Assembly (NCBI GenBank): GCA_910586825.1
Contig: CAJUJF010000005.1
Span: 49,401-113,400 of the forward strand
Origin: an uncultured Christensenellaceae bacterium
GTDB taxonomy: Bacteria > Bacillota > Clostridia > Christensenellales > Borkfalkiaceae
Reading direction: 5' to 3'
Length of the DNA stretch: 64,000 nucleotides
The notes beneath the pieces are model-generated. The model saw only the letters and a list, made by a program, of their open reading frames with translations. It had not been told where the DNA came from and searched no databases. Of the stretch, positions 35,101-44,950 are shown one piece after another. The position numbers and the translations under genes were made by a program. The stretch's first letter is position 1. Each line of letters begins with the position of its first letter.

Positions 35101-38100
35101 GGAACGTTCTCTCCGATGCGACGCCCGAAGTGGCGTCCGGTTCGCTCGTTCACAACGACCGTCTTACGGCGTACGGAAATATTCCGTCCCTCCGCGACGT
35201 GGGCGAAGCGCGCAACGAGATTCGCTATTGCGTAGAATACGATTTGGACGGTCCGCTCGGGGATTATTTGACGGGCGACAATACGTATAACTATGAGATC
35301 ACGTACGACTACGGTACGCTGAAAATGATCCCCCGCCCCATCACCGTTGAAACGGAGAGCGGGGAGTGGGTGTACGACGGCGAGGAGCATACGAAGATCA
35401 CGGCTTGCGACATCTGGTATCAGGCTTCGCCCGACGCGCCGCTCGAACCGGGGCCCGTTTCTGCCGATCAGAGGATCCTGAAAGCGGGACCGACGACCAA
35501 GATCCGCGACGTCGGCAGCGTCGAAAACGTATTCGAGATCCGCATTGCGGAACCCGTTCCGGACGACGAAGCGGAGTTCTTCGTGAGCGGAGACACCCCC
35601 GGTTCCGTGATCGGCGTTCGCGACATTTCGAAAAACTACGTCGTTGTCAAATACGTGTACGGCACTCTGACGGTCACGCCGCGACCGATCACGGTATTCA
35701 CCGCGACTGCGAGCAGAGAGTATAACGCCCGGCCGTTTACGGCGACCGAAGGCTGGCGCACGGCGTATCGCTTCGGCGAAGGCGAAACTCCCGATGAGCG
35801 GTTCGGGCTGGTTTCGCGGCATACGCTCGAAGTCGAAGCGGGCACGCAGCCTTCTTCGGTAATGACGGTTTATCAGGGCGAAGTGGAAAACGTCGTTTCG
35901 TACCGTGTGAAAGAGGGCGGAACGGACGTTACGCGCAACTACGAAATCAAATACGAATACGGGAAAATTTCCGTCACGCCGCGACGGATCCTGATTACGA
36001 CGGCGACCGAATCGCGGGTGTACAGCGGCAAGGCATGGAGCAACGATAAGTTCACGGCAAAACATATCGCATCGGACGGCGCGGAACCGTGGTATGCTTC
36101 CGCTTCTCACGGATTCATAACGGATTCTTTAACGGAAATCACGTTCGTCGGATCGGTGCCGAATATCTGTTCTTACAGTTTTTACGACTCAAACGGCGCT
36201 CCCCTTCGAGCCAACTACGAACCCGTTTACGAGTACGGCACGCTCACCGTGACCGCCCGCCCGATCACGGTTTATACTTCCACGTTCGAAAAGGTATACG
36301 ACAGAGAACCGCTGTTCGGGAACGTATCGCCAGTGACGGGGCTTGACGAGGCGTACGCAGTAAACCTTGCGGAAGGCGATACGATTTTGGCGATCGAGAA
36401 TACCGTTGCAAGCGCGTGGGAAGTGATGCGGGTCGTCGAGGACGGCGTTTCCCGCGTGGTCGGGGTTCCCAATCGAACGCAATACGCGGTTTACGGCGGC
36501 GGGAAGGACCGCAGCGAGAACTATACGATCGCATACGAATACGGAACGCTGACGATCACGCCGCGCCCGCTCGAAATCACCAATCCCACCCTCGAAAAAG
36601 AATACGACGGGAGTCCGCTCTACGGCGTGTCTTCCGAAGAAACGATCGCCAAAGGATTGGTTGCGGACGATGCGCTATTCGTTTCCTCGATTGCGGAAAT
36701 TACCGACGTCGGCGAAATCGAAAACGACACCGAATACCGTATTTTCGGCTTTGCAGGCACGTATGAGACAACGGGCAACTACACGATTTCTTACGCGCGG
36801 GGAGCGAAACTGAAAGTCACGCCTCGCCCGATCGAGATCGAAACGGGAAGCCAAAGCTGGGTGTACGACGGGAGGGATCACAGTTGTTTTACGGATTTCG
36901 TCGTGCGGTATTATCTTACCGAGACGCTGACGGAACCCGGGTTTGTCTCCGACGCGCATCAGATTCTGATTCGGGAAAGAGCGACGATCCGCAAGGTGGG
37001 AAGTATCCCCAATGCCTATTCCGTTCTCATGGGCGTGAAGATGGATTGGCCTTTCGAATCCGATCCTGATTTTTACGAGGGCGGCGTCGCATACCGCGAC
37101 GTTTCGAAAAATTATTCCGTCGCCTGGAAGCTCGGCACGCTTACGGTCACGGCGCGTCCGATCACGGTTTCCGTTCTCGATCAGACCAAGATGTACGACG
37201 GCACGCCGCTGCCGAATAAGCCCGTTTATATTACTTACGATATGGGCAACGACGCGGGGCTTGTCACGGGGGAGAACCACATCGTTGACGACGTTACGAC
37301 CGACGGCAGTCAGCAGACGGATGTCGGGAGCTGTTATCTTATGCCGACCGCCGTCAGGATCTGTGTTTTGGATTATACGACGGGCGAGACGATCGAGGAC
37401 GTGACGGACAATTATGCGATCACGTACGTCGCGGGAAAACTCACGGTTACGCAACGCCCGATTACGATCTCCGCCGTGGGGCAGCAAAAAGTGTACGACG
37501 GCGCGCCGCTTCCGGTCGATCCGGAGATTCGGCTGACCTCGAAATACGGATCCGCGCTCGTGAAGGGACACCGCGCGGTGGATTATGTATTCGCGGGAAC
37601 GCAGACGGCGATCGGGGAGAGTCCGCTTTCCGTATCGGGCGCGAGGATCGTCGAGACGGACGCTTCGGGCGCGGAAGTGCGCGACGTCTCGTTCAACTAC
37701 GATATATCTTACGAAGACGGAACGCTCAGCGTAACCGCACGCCCGATCACGGTTACGACGGCGGACGCGGAAAAGACGTACGACGGCACGCCGCTCACCA
37801 AGACGGACGGATACGTATGGCAAACTTTCGACGGAGAAAATCACGCCGGACTCGTTGGCGGGCATCGCGTCGAAGCCGATCTGAAAGCGCCCGTCGCTTC
37901 CGTCACCTACGTGTCGGACAACGCGCCCGAAAACAACGCGCTGTCTTTCCGTATCTACGAAGGGGAGACCGACGTGACCGCAAATTACGCGATTACCGTG
38001 AAAAAGGGCACGCTCTCCATTTTAAAACGCAAAGCGCAGATCACGACTGCAACGCTCGAAAAAGAGTACGACGGCACGCCGCTGAGCGGGGATTCCGTGC

Positions 38101-41100
38101 CCGAGGGACCCGTTTCGGGAACGAACGCGGCGTTCGCGGGCTTTGTCGCGGGCGAGACTTTCATGGCGGACGCGTCCGTCATGACGGACGTGTTGCGCGC
38201 CGATAACGGCAATCCCGCTTCGAAAGACAATCTCACTTCGTATCGGGTATTGAAGGACGGAACGGATTCCAAACGGGAGACGACGGAAAACTACGAGATC
38301 GTTTATCATTACGGTACGTTGAAAATCACGCCGCGCGCGATGACGGTCAAGACTTCTTCCGTAACCCGCCTTTACGACGGAACCGTTTTGGAAGGCACGG
38401 AAGGCGAGTGGGAGTTTACGGGGCTTGTATCGGACGAACGGATCGGTCTGCCTTACGACGTCGCGCGGATCGTCGATTGCGGAAGCGTGACGAACACGAC
38501 GAAATACCTCGTTTTTGGGGGTCGCGACGGTATCCCGACGGACGTTACGGCGAATTACGACATTACTTACGAATACGGAACGCTTACGATCGAACGTCGC
38601 GCGCTTACGGTTACGGTCGCGACGCTCGAAAAAATTTACGACGGAAAAGACCTCGACGGGGACGCGGAGCCGGACGGTACGGTTGTAACGGGCACGGGCG
38701 CGCGGTTTGCGGGGCTTGTGGACGGAGAGACCGCGAAATCCGATCTTCCGACGCGGGTGCGGGAAGTGTTCCGGATCGACGGTGTCGTTACGGCGTTGGA
38801 GAATCGGACGCAGTACCGCGTTTATGCGGTTCGGGACGGGAATACGGTCGAAACTACGGGAAATTACGATATCGCGTACGAGTACGGTTCGCTCACGGTG
38901 CGGCCCCGCCCGATTACGGTCACGACGGCAACGCTGACAAAGACGTACGACGGCGCGCCGCTTCGCGGCATAAGCCGCCCCGACGGCGAAATCGTTACGG
39001 GGATCGCGGCTGCCGCGGATAGTCTCGTCGAGGATCACGCGATTTTCCCGATTGTCAATCCGGATTCTTATACGCAAATCACCGAAGTGTTCCGTTCGGA
39101 CGGAGAGGTCTCTGGGATTGAGAACCAAACCAAATACAGGATATACTCGATGTATGCGGACGACGCGGAAGAAATCCGCGACGTGACGGAGAACTATGAA
39201 ATCGCATATCGGTACGGCACGCTTACGATCCTGCCGCGTCCGGTTACGATCGCGACGGCGGATGCGGAACAGACGTACGACGGCACGCCGCTTTCGAAAA
39301 CGGACGGGTACCGCGCGCAACCTTTCGACGGAGCCGCGCATGCGGGCATCGTGGACGGACATACCGCATCGTTGCGCGAAGGCGCGCCGATCGCTTCCGT
39401 AACGCACGTACGCGAAAACCGTGCGGGCAACAACGCGCTTGTCTTTGCGATTTTCGACGGCGATCGGGAAGTCACGGAGAATTATACGGTTACCGTGGAC
39501 TGCGGCACGCTCACGATCAAACCGCGCGAAATGAGGATCGTCACGGCGTCGCTCCAAAAGGCGTACGACGGTTCGGCGCTTCGCGGCGACAGTACGGACG
39601 AAAGGGAAATTACCGTTCCGCTCGTCTTCCTCGACGCGTTCGTCGGCGGGGATTTCGCGGAAGCGGATTCCGCTGAAACGGCTTTGTTATGGAACGTATC
39701 CCGAAAGAACGGCGCGGTTTCCGGAGTTCCGAACGATACACGTTATAAGATATACCAAACTGCGGACGGCGAAAAAACAGAGATCACGGACGACTATGCG
39801 ATCGAATACGAATACGGCACGCTGACCGTTCTGCCGCGTGAAATCGTGATCACGACGGGGACGAAGCTCGACCGCGAGTACGACGCGCAGCCCTTCTATT
39901 ACACCGACGGCGCGTCGGCGGACGATCTGGTCGACGGACACGCGCTTTCGCCCGATATGTCCCGCATTCGGGATTTCACGATCGTCACGAACGTTTACGA
40001 ACGGGACGGCGCGGGAAACCTCGTGCGGGTCGTAAAAGACAATCACGTGTTCTTCCGGATCGTCGAACAGGATTCGGGGCTGGACGTCACGGACAATTAC
40101 GAAGTGACGGATTACGTCTACGGGAAGATCGGTCTCGTGCCGCGTGAAATTTCGGTTGCGACCGGTTCCGCGACGCACGTTTACGACGGAACGGCGTTCT
40201 CTTACACCGAAAATATCAAGGCGGACCGCCTTGCCTCTTCCGCGCACAGGCTGGTCGCCGACCCCGAACAGCCCGTCGCTTCCGTCACGAACGTATGGGA
40301 GAATCGGGAAAACAACAACGTGTTCTCCGTCCGCGTTCTGAATGCGTCGGGTACGGATATCAGCTATAATTATTCAATCGTGCAAACGGCGTACGGGACG
40401 ATCGAAATCCTGCCGCTCGACGTCGTGATCATCACGCCGTCCGCGGAAAAGACGTACGACGGCGCGCCGCTGTCGGACGGAAACTTTACCGTAGAAACGC
40501 TTGTCGGCGGGTTGGGACACCGTTTGAAAGCGACGGATAAATTGCAGACGATCACCGACGTCGGCACGGCGACGAACAGCTGTACCTTTACGATCGTGCA
40601 GGGCGAGGGCGAAGACGAAAGGGACGTTTCGGCGAATTACAAGGTCGTCGAATACCGATTCGGCACGCTCGAAGTGAAACCCCGCGAACTCGCGCTCGAT
40701 CTTCTGCCGATGCCCGATCTCGTGTACGGCGACGGTTGGAACGGGTATCCCGATTCGTTCGGAAACTTCGCTTATTCGGCGGGGAGCGACCGTCTCGTTT
40801 CCGGAGAAAAGTTGAAGATCTCCGTTTACTTTACCTCCGATCCGTCGGGCGCCGATCGCATCGCCGCGCCGAAAAACGCGGGTGTCTATTACTTATGGCT
40901 CGACGGAGAAAACTGCGTCGTCGAACGCGGCGGCAAGCAGTCCGCGGCAAGCAATTATCTGCTCGTGCAGAAAAATTCCGCCCGATTTGAAATTGCGCGG
41001 CGGGAAATCCAGGTCCGCCTTTCGGAAGCGGGGGGAAAGACGTACGACGGCAAGCCGTTCTTCTTTGACGGGAAGGCGTTCGTCTTCGTTTCGGGCGGCA

Positions 41101-43394
41101 CGGCGTACGGGGAGACGCTGACCGTCGGAGTGAGTTATTTCGACGAAACGCGGAACGCGGCGGTCGCTTTTCCGATCGACGCGGGGGATTACGGAATTTC
41201 GCTCGATCCGACCGCATGCAGGATCGACGGGACGGTTCCCGCGCAGGACAATTACGAGATCGTCTGCGAAAATGACGTTTCGTATCGGATCGCAAAGAAA
41301 GAGTTCACGGTGAAATTGAAAAATTTCGAACGCGAATACAACGGGACCGTCTTCGATTATGCGCTCGAAGTTTCGGAAATCGAGACTTCGGAACTTGCGG
41401 AGGGAGACGCATTTTCAGGCGCCGTCGGCGCGTATCGCGACGGCGTCGGGACGGAAGCATTGTTCGCGGGCGCGTACGTTCTGCGGCTCGACGGTACGGG
41501 CTGGCAGATCACGGGCGGTCGCGGCGACGTGTCGGAGAACTACGTTTTGACGCTCGCGCAGGACGGCGCGCTTACGATCGCGAAACGCGCGATCACGGTA
41601 GAGGTTTGGTTTGCCGAGACGGATTCCGCCAAGCTGGTGCGGGAATATTGCGGGGAGCCGATCCGCGTCCCGCAGCGTTCCTACCGTTCGTCGAAAGCGG
41701 ACGGGGAAACGGGCTTTGTCAACGGCGACGATTACGGCGCGATCCCGCAATACGCGTATATGCCGGAATCGCCGGAAGGCGCGCCGTCGGAAGTCGGGGC
41801 GTATCTGGTTGCGGTCGGATTCGGCGGGAACGCGCTCATCCGCGAAAATTACGAAATCTCGTACCGCGGCGGCGAATTTGAAATCATCATGCGTTACGTG
41901 ACGGTGCGGGCGGCGGCGCTCGAAGGGTACGAATACGACGGAACGGCGCTGGGCGAAAATACCCTCACGTTGGAACATTATCACACGACCGCGCCCGACG
42001 AGATCGGATTTTTGAACGGAGACGAGGCGTGGTTCACGCCGACGTTCGAAATCTACGATCTCACGACCAATCAGAAATATCATCCGGCGAGCGTGTTGCA
42101 GGCGGGCGAATACCGCGTGGTTGTTTCGCTCAACCCCGAAACGGCGTTCGGATACGTGATCACGAAAGAAGAAATGCGCTTTACCGTGGAAAAGCGTTTG
42201 ATCAACACGAAGACGAAAGATTTCGAAACGGTCTATTCGAAGCGCACGGTGCTTTTAACGAACGAACACTACACCGCTTCTTACGCGAAAGAGGGCGGCG
42301 CGGAAGGGTTTGTCGGAAACGATGCGGCGCGCGCGGTTCCCGTGTATGAATACCATCTGGACAAACGCGTCGTCACGCCTTGCGACGCCGGCGAATATCT
42401 CTCGCACGCGGTCGCGTTTACGAGTACGGACGGATTTATCGACCGGAACTACGAAGTCGATATCTTCCAGCCCGGGCGGCTTACGATTTCGCCGCGCGCG
42501 CTGGTCGTCTTCCCGAAATCGTATTCCGAACCGTTGCGCTATGCGGGTCAGGAACTGCGTTTGCCCGAAACCTCTTACACGCTTGCGGAAGGGTACGAAC
42601 TGCCCGCGGGCGACAGCCTCGCCGTTACGGGGGATACCGTGCTGGATTCCTTGGCGGGGAGATTTACGGAGGTGCGGATTCAGGAAGCGATCGCCTACGA
42701 CGTTTCGACGAAGCGGAACGTGACAACAAATTATCGGATTTCCTTCCGTTATGACGAAAACGATCCGGAAGTTTCCGGCAAGTTCAAGGAAACCAAGTTT
42801 CAGGCGCGGCTCAGTTTCACGAAACGGAAAATCACCGTCGCGCAGAACGTACTGCCGGAAGAACTGCGGCGCATTCAGTACGACGGGAACAGCGTGGATA
42901 TTCCGATCGTAAACGGCGGGATCGATCTGTTCACTTACGTGACGGACATTCCCGAGGGCGTTGCGCCGGAGGAGTACGGACTGCTGACGGGACATTCGCT
43001 CGTCGTTGCGGTCGCGAACACGGGGAACACGCCCGGCGTCGTCAAGAAATGGCTGAAACGGATGGAAGTGTACGATGCGGACGGAAACAACGTCTCCGAA
43101 CTGTACACCGTCACGATCACCGCCGAAGAAGAATCCTATCTCTATCTGGCTGAAATTTCCGTAACGGTCACGGTACACGGATTGCCCGCGGATTATGCGG
43201 ATGGGACGGTCCTGTCCGCGGCGGACTACGCGGCGGAAGCGGGGAAACTGCTGTACGGTCATGAAATAGAAGTGGTCGTGGAAGGCGGTCGGTTCGTCGT
43301 TTCGATCTTCGAATCGTACGAGACGATAAACGGCGAGATCAAGCGCAGAGATAAAAACAAGTATTATACGGTAACAGTGATTACGGAGGATTGA
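32199..43394 (+). CDS. Giant (3731-residue) N-terminally anchored MBG/YDG-repeat surface protein
   Basis: The largest gene in the window. A short positively charged N-terminus is followed by one membrane helix at about 22-46 and then some three dozen consecutive repeats of about 90-110 residues. About thirty show a clear motif of the type E(K)xYDGxPL, for instance VKEYDGAPLS, EKTYDGTPLTKTDGY and EKEYDGTPLSGDS, and most end GTLxVxxRPITVxT. The last few repeats are more diverged. No enzyme domain, sortase signal or second membrane segment was seen. If each repeat is an extended immunoglobulin-like module, the protein would reach far beyond the cell wall. The start is the ATG at 32199, with GGAG about 6 bases before it. 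The repeats differ in DNA sequence, so they are not recent tandem copies. Confidence 0.85.
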   Translation: MISYDIYKNRIKRIAAVKNFIVRFRILFLALLAVILALISAFLATKGIVTDEFVLPQEIVYGDRYTVQKPKALFSSARIEYAYLGAETPRSGARPLAKASDNGYVWTTEQPTRAGRYLARTVTDRAFGRGYGKSVEFEIKPLETQFTIDSKSVIYGSDPDSYTFPLVNGDRLIAEGLVFDYDGFETELTYVCANAQSFRIVNEKGEDVTSCYVISTPKTEILLKNKQLTIAPEAPEFVYDGKPVQYAGGVDATTQLSLGKDVAHISTVIRDGAGNLLDGLPVTVGTYTVEIDAERTRIFNGETDVTARYDLSYRSAAFTVARRPLAIVTDSAVKEYDGAPLSAAGFTQEGLAEGHTLRASGALPAVRDAERILNEYSFRVFDENGNDVTENYAIDYTYGSLEVTKRVIGISTADAEKVYNGRPLSKADGYSVYKDGGTALVAGHEIGVRGATEIVDVAQSGAENILSFVFYDENGADVTDNYAPQCEWGVLTIRKRKITVTTGSHEWTYDGRAHVWAELKGDNLAAGESFVIDSAEEITDAGNKPNRIFPEIASSRGNTTANYEFTYRFGTLTVKPRSIRIYAPDCELVYNGKAQNTDAVAPDVYFVGSAGWGLVDGHAARAVTHTERTVVGSVVNVCEYEIYDPARPDADVNRNYIIKETVAGSLTILPRPVTVRTATAEKVYDGAPFTATEDWRAEGEFGLADGHTLAVESGTRPSSVTAVTEGAVENVVSYRVVCGGEDVTVNYELTYQYGRISRTRRPLTITTQTASTVYDGDPMSNTGISVAAGLDQGPVSGHSTELDTDRVAFVTYVTEGEVDNVLYHSVKDANGRDVTENYAIAYVYGKLSRTPRPLTVTTATLEKVYDGTLLYGASVPDGVVITGTPARFSGLVKDDFAVVDVNRPMENVVYDESGGVTGIENDCVYKVGFANGQPATDNYRLIYEYGTLTILPRPITVRTASIEREYDGNVLSDATPEVASGSLVHNDRLTAYGNIPSLRDVGEARNEIRYCVEYDLDGPLGDYLTGDNTYNYEITYDYGTLKMIPRPITVETESGEWVYDGEEHTKITACDIWYQASPDAPLEPGPVSADQRILKAGPTTKIRDVGSVENVFEIRIAEPVPDDEAEFFVSGDTPGSVIGVRDISKNYVVVKYVYGTLTVTPRPITVFTATASREYNARPFTATEGWRTAYRFGEGETPDERFGLVSRHTLEVEAGTQPSSVMTVYQGEVENVVSYRVKEGGTDVTRNYEIKYEYGKISVTPRRILITTATESRVYSGKAWSNDKFTAKHIASDGAEPWYASASHGFITDSLTEITFVGSVPNICSYSFYDSNGAPLRANYEPVYEYGTLTVTARPITVYTSTFEKVYDREPLFGNVSPVTGLDEAYAVNLAEGDTILAIENTVASAWEVMRVVEDGVSRVVGVPNRTQYAVYGGGKDRSENYTIAYEYGTLTITPRPLEITNPTLEKEYDGSPLYGVSSEETIAKGLVADDALFVSSIAEITDVGEIENDTEYRIFGFAGTYETTGNYTISYARGAKLKVTPRPIEIETGSQSWVYDGRDHSCFTDFVVRYYLTETLTEPGFVSDAHQILIRERATIRKVGSIPNAYSVLMGVKMDWPFESDPDFYEGGVAYRDVSKNYSVAWKLGTLTVTARPITVSVLDQTKMYDGTPLPNKPVYITYDMGNDAGLVTGENHIVDDVTTDGSQQTDVGSCYLMPTAVRICVLDYTTGETIEDVTDNYAITYVAGKLTVTQRPITISAVGQQKVYDGAPLPVDPEIRLTSKYGSALVKGHRAVDYVFAGTQTAIGESPLSVSGARIVETDASGAEVRDVSFNYDISYEDGTLSVTARPITVTTADAEKTYDGTPLTKTDGYVWQTFDGENHAGLVGGHRVEADLKAPVASVTYVSDNAPENNALSFRIYEGETDVTANYAITVKKGTLSILKRKAQITTATLEKEYDGTPLSGDSVPEGPVSGTNAAFAGFVAGETFMADASVMTDVLRADNGNPASKDNLTSYRVLKDGTDSKRETTENYEIVYHYGTLKITPRAMTVKTSSVTRLYDGTVLEGTEGEWEFTGLVSDERIGLPYDVARIVDCGSVTNTTKYLVFGGRDGIPTDVTANYDITYEYGTLTIERRALTVTVATLEKIYDGKDLDGDAEPDGTVVTGTGARFAGLVDGETAKSDLPTRVREVFRIDGVVTALENRTQYRVYAVRDGNTVETTGNYDIAYEYGSLTVRPRPITVTTATLTKTYDGAPLRGISRPDGEIVTGIAAAADSLVEDHAIFPIVNPDSYTQITEVFRSDGEVSGIENQTKYRIYSMYADDAEEIRDVTENYEIAYRYGTLTILPRPVTIATADAEQTYDGTPLSKTDGYRAQPFDGAAHAGIVDGHTASLREGAPIASVTHVRENRAGNNALVFAIFDGDREVTENYTVTVDCGTLTIKPREMRIVTASLQKAYDGSALRGDSTDEREITVPLVFLDAFVGGDFAEADSAETALLWNVSRKNGAVSGVPNDTRYKIYQTADGEKTEITDDYAIEYEYGTLTVLPREIVITTGTKLDREYDAQPFYYTDGASADDLVDGHALSPDMSRIRDFTIVTNVYERDGAGNLVRVVKDNHVFFRIVEQDSGLDVTDNYEVTDYVYGKIGLVPREISVATGSATHVYDGTAFSYTENIKADRLASSAHRLVADPEQPVASVTNVWENRENNNVFSVRVLNASGTDISYNYSIVQTAYGTIEILPLDVVIITPSAEKTYDGAPLSDGNFTVETLVGGLGHRLKATDKLQTITDVGTATNSCTFTIVQGEGEDERDVSANYKVVEYRFGTLEVKPRELALDLLPMPDLVYGDGWNGYPDSFGNFAYSAGSDRLVSGEKLKISVYFTSDPSGADRIAAPKNAGVYYLWLDGENCVVERGGKQSAASNYLLVQKNSARFEIARREIQVRLSEAGGKTYDGKPFFFDGKAFVFVSGGTAYGETLTVGVSYFDETRNAAVAFPIDAGDYGISLDPTACRIDGTVPAQDNYEIVCENDVSYRIAKKEFTVKLKNFEREYNGTVFDYALEVSEIETSELAEGDAFSGAVGAYRDGVGTEALFAGAYVLRLDGTGWQITGGRGDVSENYVLTLAQDGALTIAKRAITVEVWFAETDSAKLVREYCGEPIRVPQRSYRSSKADGETGFVNGDDYGAIPQYAYMPESPEGAPSEVGAYLVAVGFGGNALIRENYEISYRGGEFEIIMRYVTVRAAALEGYEYDGTALGENTLTLEHYHTTAPDEIGFLNGDEAWFTPTFEIYDLTTNQKYHPASVLQAGEYRVVVSLNPETAFGYVITKEEMRFTVEKRLINTKTKDFETVYSKRTVLLTNEHYTASYAKEGGAEGFVGNDAARAVPVYEYHLDKRVVTPCDAGEYLSHAVAFTSTDGFIDRNYEVDIFQPGRLTISPRALVVFPKSYSEPLRYAGQELRLPETSYTLAEGYELPAGDSLAVTGDTVLDSLAGRFTEVRIQEAIAYDVSTKRNVTTNYRISFRYDENDPEVSGKFKETKFQARLSFTKRKITVAQNVLPEELRRIQYDGNSVDIPIVNGGIDLFTYVTDIPEGVAPEEYGLLTGHSLVVAVANTGNTPGVVKKWLKRMEVYDADGNNVSELYTVTITAEEESYLYLAEISVTVTVHGLPADYADGTVLSAADYAAEAGKLLYGHEIEVVVEGGRFVVSIFESYETINGEIKRRDKNKYYTVTVITED

Positions 43395-43399
43395 GAGAG

Positions 43400-43441
43400 A
43401 TGAAAAATCGTTGCGTCAGGGCCGGGAGGAAAGAGATATGA
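43400..43441 (+). CDS. Possible 13-residue coupling peptide
   Basis: An ATG at 43400 preceded by GGAGGA opens a frame of 13 codons whose stop overlaps the next start (ATGA at 43438-43441). The ribosome site of the downstream gene lies inside it. It may serve only to couple translation of the next gene to that of the giant gene. The peptide has no recognisable feature and could be chance. Confidence 0.25.
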   Translation: MKNRCVRAGRKEI

Positions 43442-44934
43442 ACCGTGGATTCGGCTATTATTATCGCGAAGGGATCAGTTCTTCGGCAAAAGCGCTCTTC
43501 CGCAATAAAAATTATTTCCGCTATTTCGCGTATTACTTCATGGAGCTGATCGGGAGGCTTGCGTTGATTTTCAACCCGCTCTTCGATCTTGCGAACGTGC
43601 GGCAGGGGAAACTTGTCCGCAAAGAGAAAGACGTATGCGTATCGCAGTCCTTCCGCGAAATAGGCCGCGGGCGTACGGGACGGACGTATTTTGTCACGGT
43701 GTGCGTAGAGGGATTGCTCTTCCTTGCGGGGCTGTTGATGATTGCGTCGGTTACGTTGGTTCTCGCTTCCGTCGGATACGGGATTTCCATGCTGACGGAC
43801 AATCTCGACCCGCTCGTGTTCATGATCATATTCTCCGTTCCCGGTGGAGTGATCGCGCTTGCGTACGTCGGGATCATGCCGCTGATCTTTGCGCCGACGC
43901 CCTATATCGCGGCGAATAATCCCGATATCGGCGTGGGGGACACGCTCTCGGCATGCTTCAATACCATGAAGGCGAACGGCAAACTCACGCTGTTTTTAAA
44001 CGTATTCGTCACGCTTGCGGCTAAGCTCGGCTGTCTGGCGTTTTTCGGCGCATGCGGTTATCTGATCTGGAATTCCCTTCGCTATGAGGACGTGCTCGTT
44101 CTGGCGCTCGTCGGCTGGAACGCATTGGCGCTCGTCGTCTATGCGCTCGTCGCGCCGATCTTTACGTTGGCGCTGCGTGCCGCGAACAACCGTCTTTTCG
44201 AAGATATCGTCGTCGATCCCGTCGCCGCAAGCCGCACGACGAACGGCGTGAATATCTCGTTCTGCAAAGGGCAAAAAATCGGTTTCGGGAACGTCGGTTC
44301 CGCGCTTGCGGCAATGTTCGAACGCACGGAACCGTCTTCCGCGCCGATTTCCGTTCCCGTTCCCGAGAAGTCGGCGGACGTTTCCGAATTTCTCCCCCCG
44401 CAGTCCGCGCTCGGCGACGCGTACCGAACGGAGTGGAAAGACGTAAAAATGAAAAGGAACGCGGCGGAAGAAGCCGCGCCGACGGAGACGTTCGGCTCCG
44501 AAGAGTCGGAAAAAACGGTAACCATTACGGAAACCGCCCCGACGGGAATTTATGAAGGCGGGGTGGAAACGCCCGTATCCGAACCGTCGGAGGATACCGA
44601 AACGTTTGCGGAGGAGCCTGCGATAACGGAAGAAACCGGCCCGACAGAATCGTATGAAGCAACGGCGGAAACGCCCGTATCCGAACCGTCGGAAATAGCC
44701 GAAACGTTTGCGGAGGAACCCGCGGCAACGGAGGAAACCGGCCCGACGGAACCGTACGGAGCGGCGGAAGAAACCGTATCGGAAACGTTTGAATCCGAAG
44801 AATCGGATACTGCCGAACCGGTCGCGGAAGAGGCTCTTCCCGAATCCGAGAGTTCGGAAGAGACCGCAAAAGGGGCGCGGAAGAAGCCCGTTGCGGCGTC
44901 CAAGTTGATTTCGCGGCTGAAAAAGAGCAAATGA
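43438..44934 (+). CDS. Multi-pass membrane protein with a long acidic repetitive C-terminal tail
   Basis: The protein has 498 residues and I do not recognise the family. The first 245 residues hold about five to six hydrophobic segments (around 24-43, 80-113, 120-150, 180-210 and 215-243). The remaining half is a low-complexity cytoplasmic tail rich in E, P, T and S. In the tail a unit beginning ETPVSEPSE and continuing ETFAEEPA...TEETGPTE occurs twice. The tail ends in a basic patch (KLISRLKKSK). The ATG at 43438 follows GGGAGGAAAGAG. It could be a transporter-like core or a membrane docking component for the AAA+ proteins. Confidence 0.7.
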   Translation: MNRGFGYYYREGISSSAKALFRNKNYFRYFAYYFMELIGRLALIFNPLFDLANVRQGKLVRKEKDVCVSQSFREIGRGRTGRTYFVTVCVEGLLFLAGLLMIASVTLVLASVGYGISMLTDNLDPLVFMIIFSVPGGVIALAYVGIMPLIFAPTPYIAANNPDIGVGDTLSACFNTMKANGKLTLFLNVFVTLAAKLGCLAFFGACGYLIWNSLRYEDVLVLALVGWNALALVVYALVAPIFTLALRAANNRLFEDIVVDPVAASRTTNGVNISFCKGQKIGFGNVGSALAAMFERTEPSSAPISVPVPEKSADVSEFLPPQSALGDAYRTEWKDVKMKRNAAEEAAPTETFGSEESEKTVTITETAPTGIYEGGVETPVSEPSEDTETFAEEPAITEETGPTESYEATAETPVSEPSEIAETFAEEPAATEETGPTEPYGAAEETVSETFESEESDTAEPVAEEALPESESSEETAKGARKKPVAASKLISRLKKSK

Positions 44935-44950
44935 GCGGGAGGAAGAGAAT

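Noticed and set aside
33129..36110. Minus-strand frame of 993 codons inside the giant gene
   Set aside because: Antisense to the MBG repeats; an arginine-rich low-quality translation with no family features.
32199..43394. CRISPR-like or tandem DNA repeat array
   Set aside because: The periodicity is at protein level; the units differ in DNA sequence and length and lie in one open frame.
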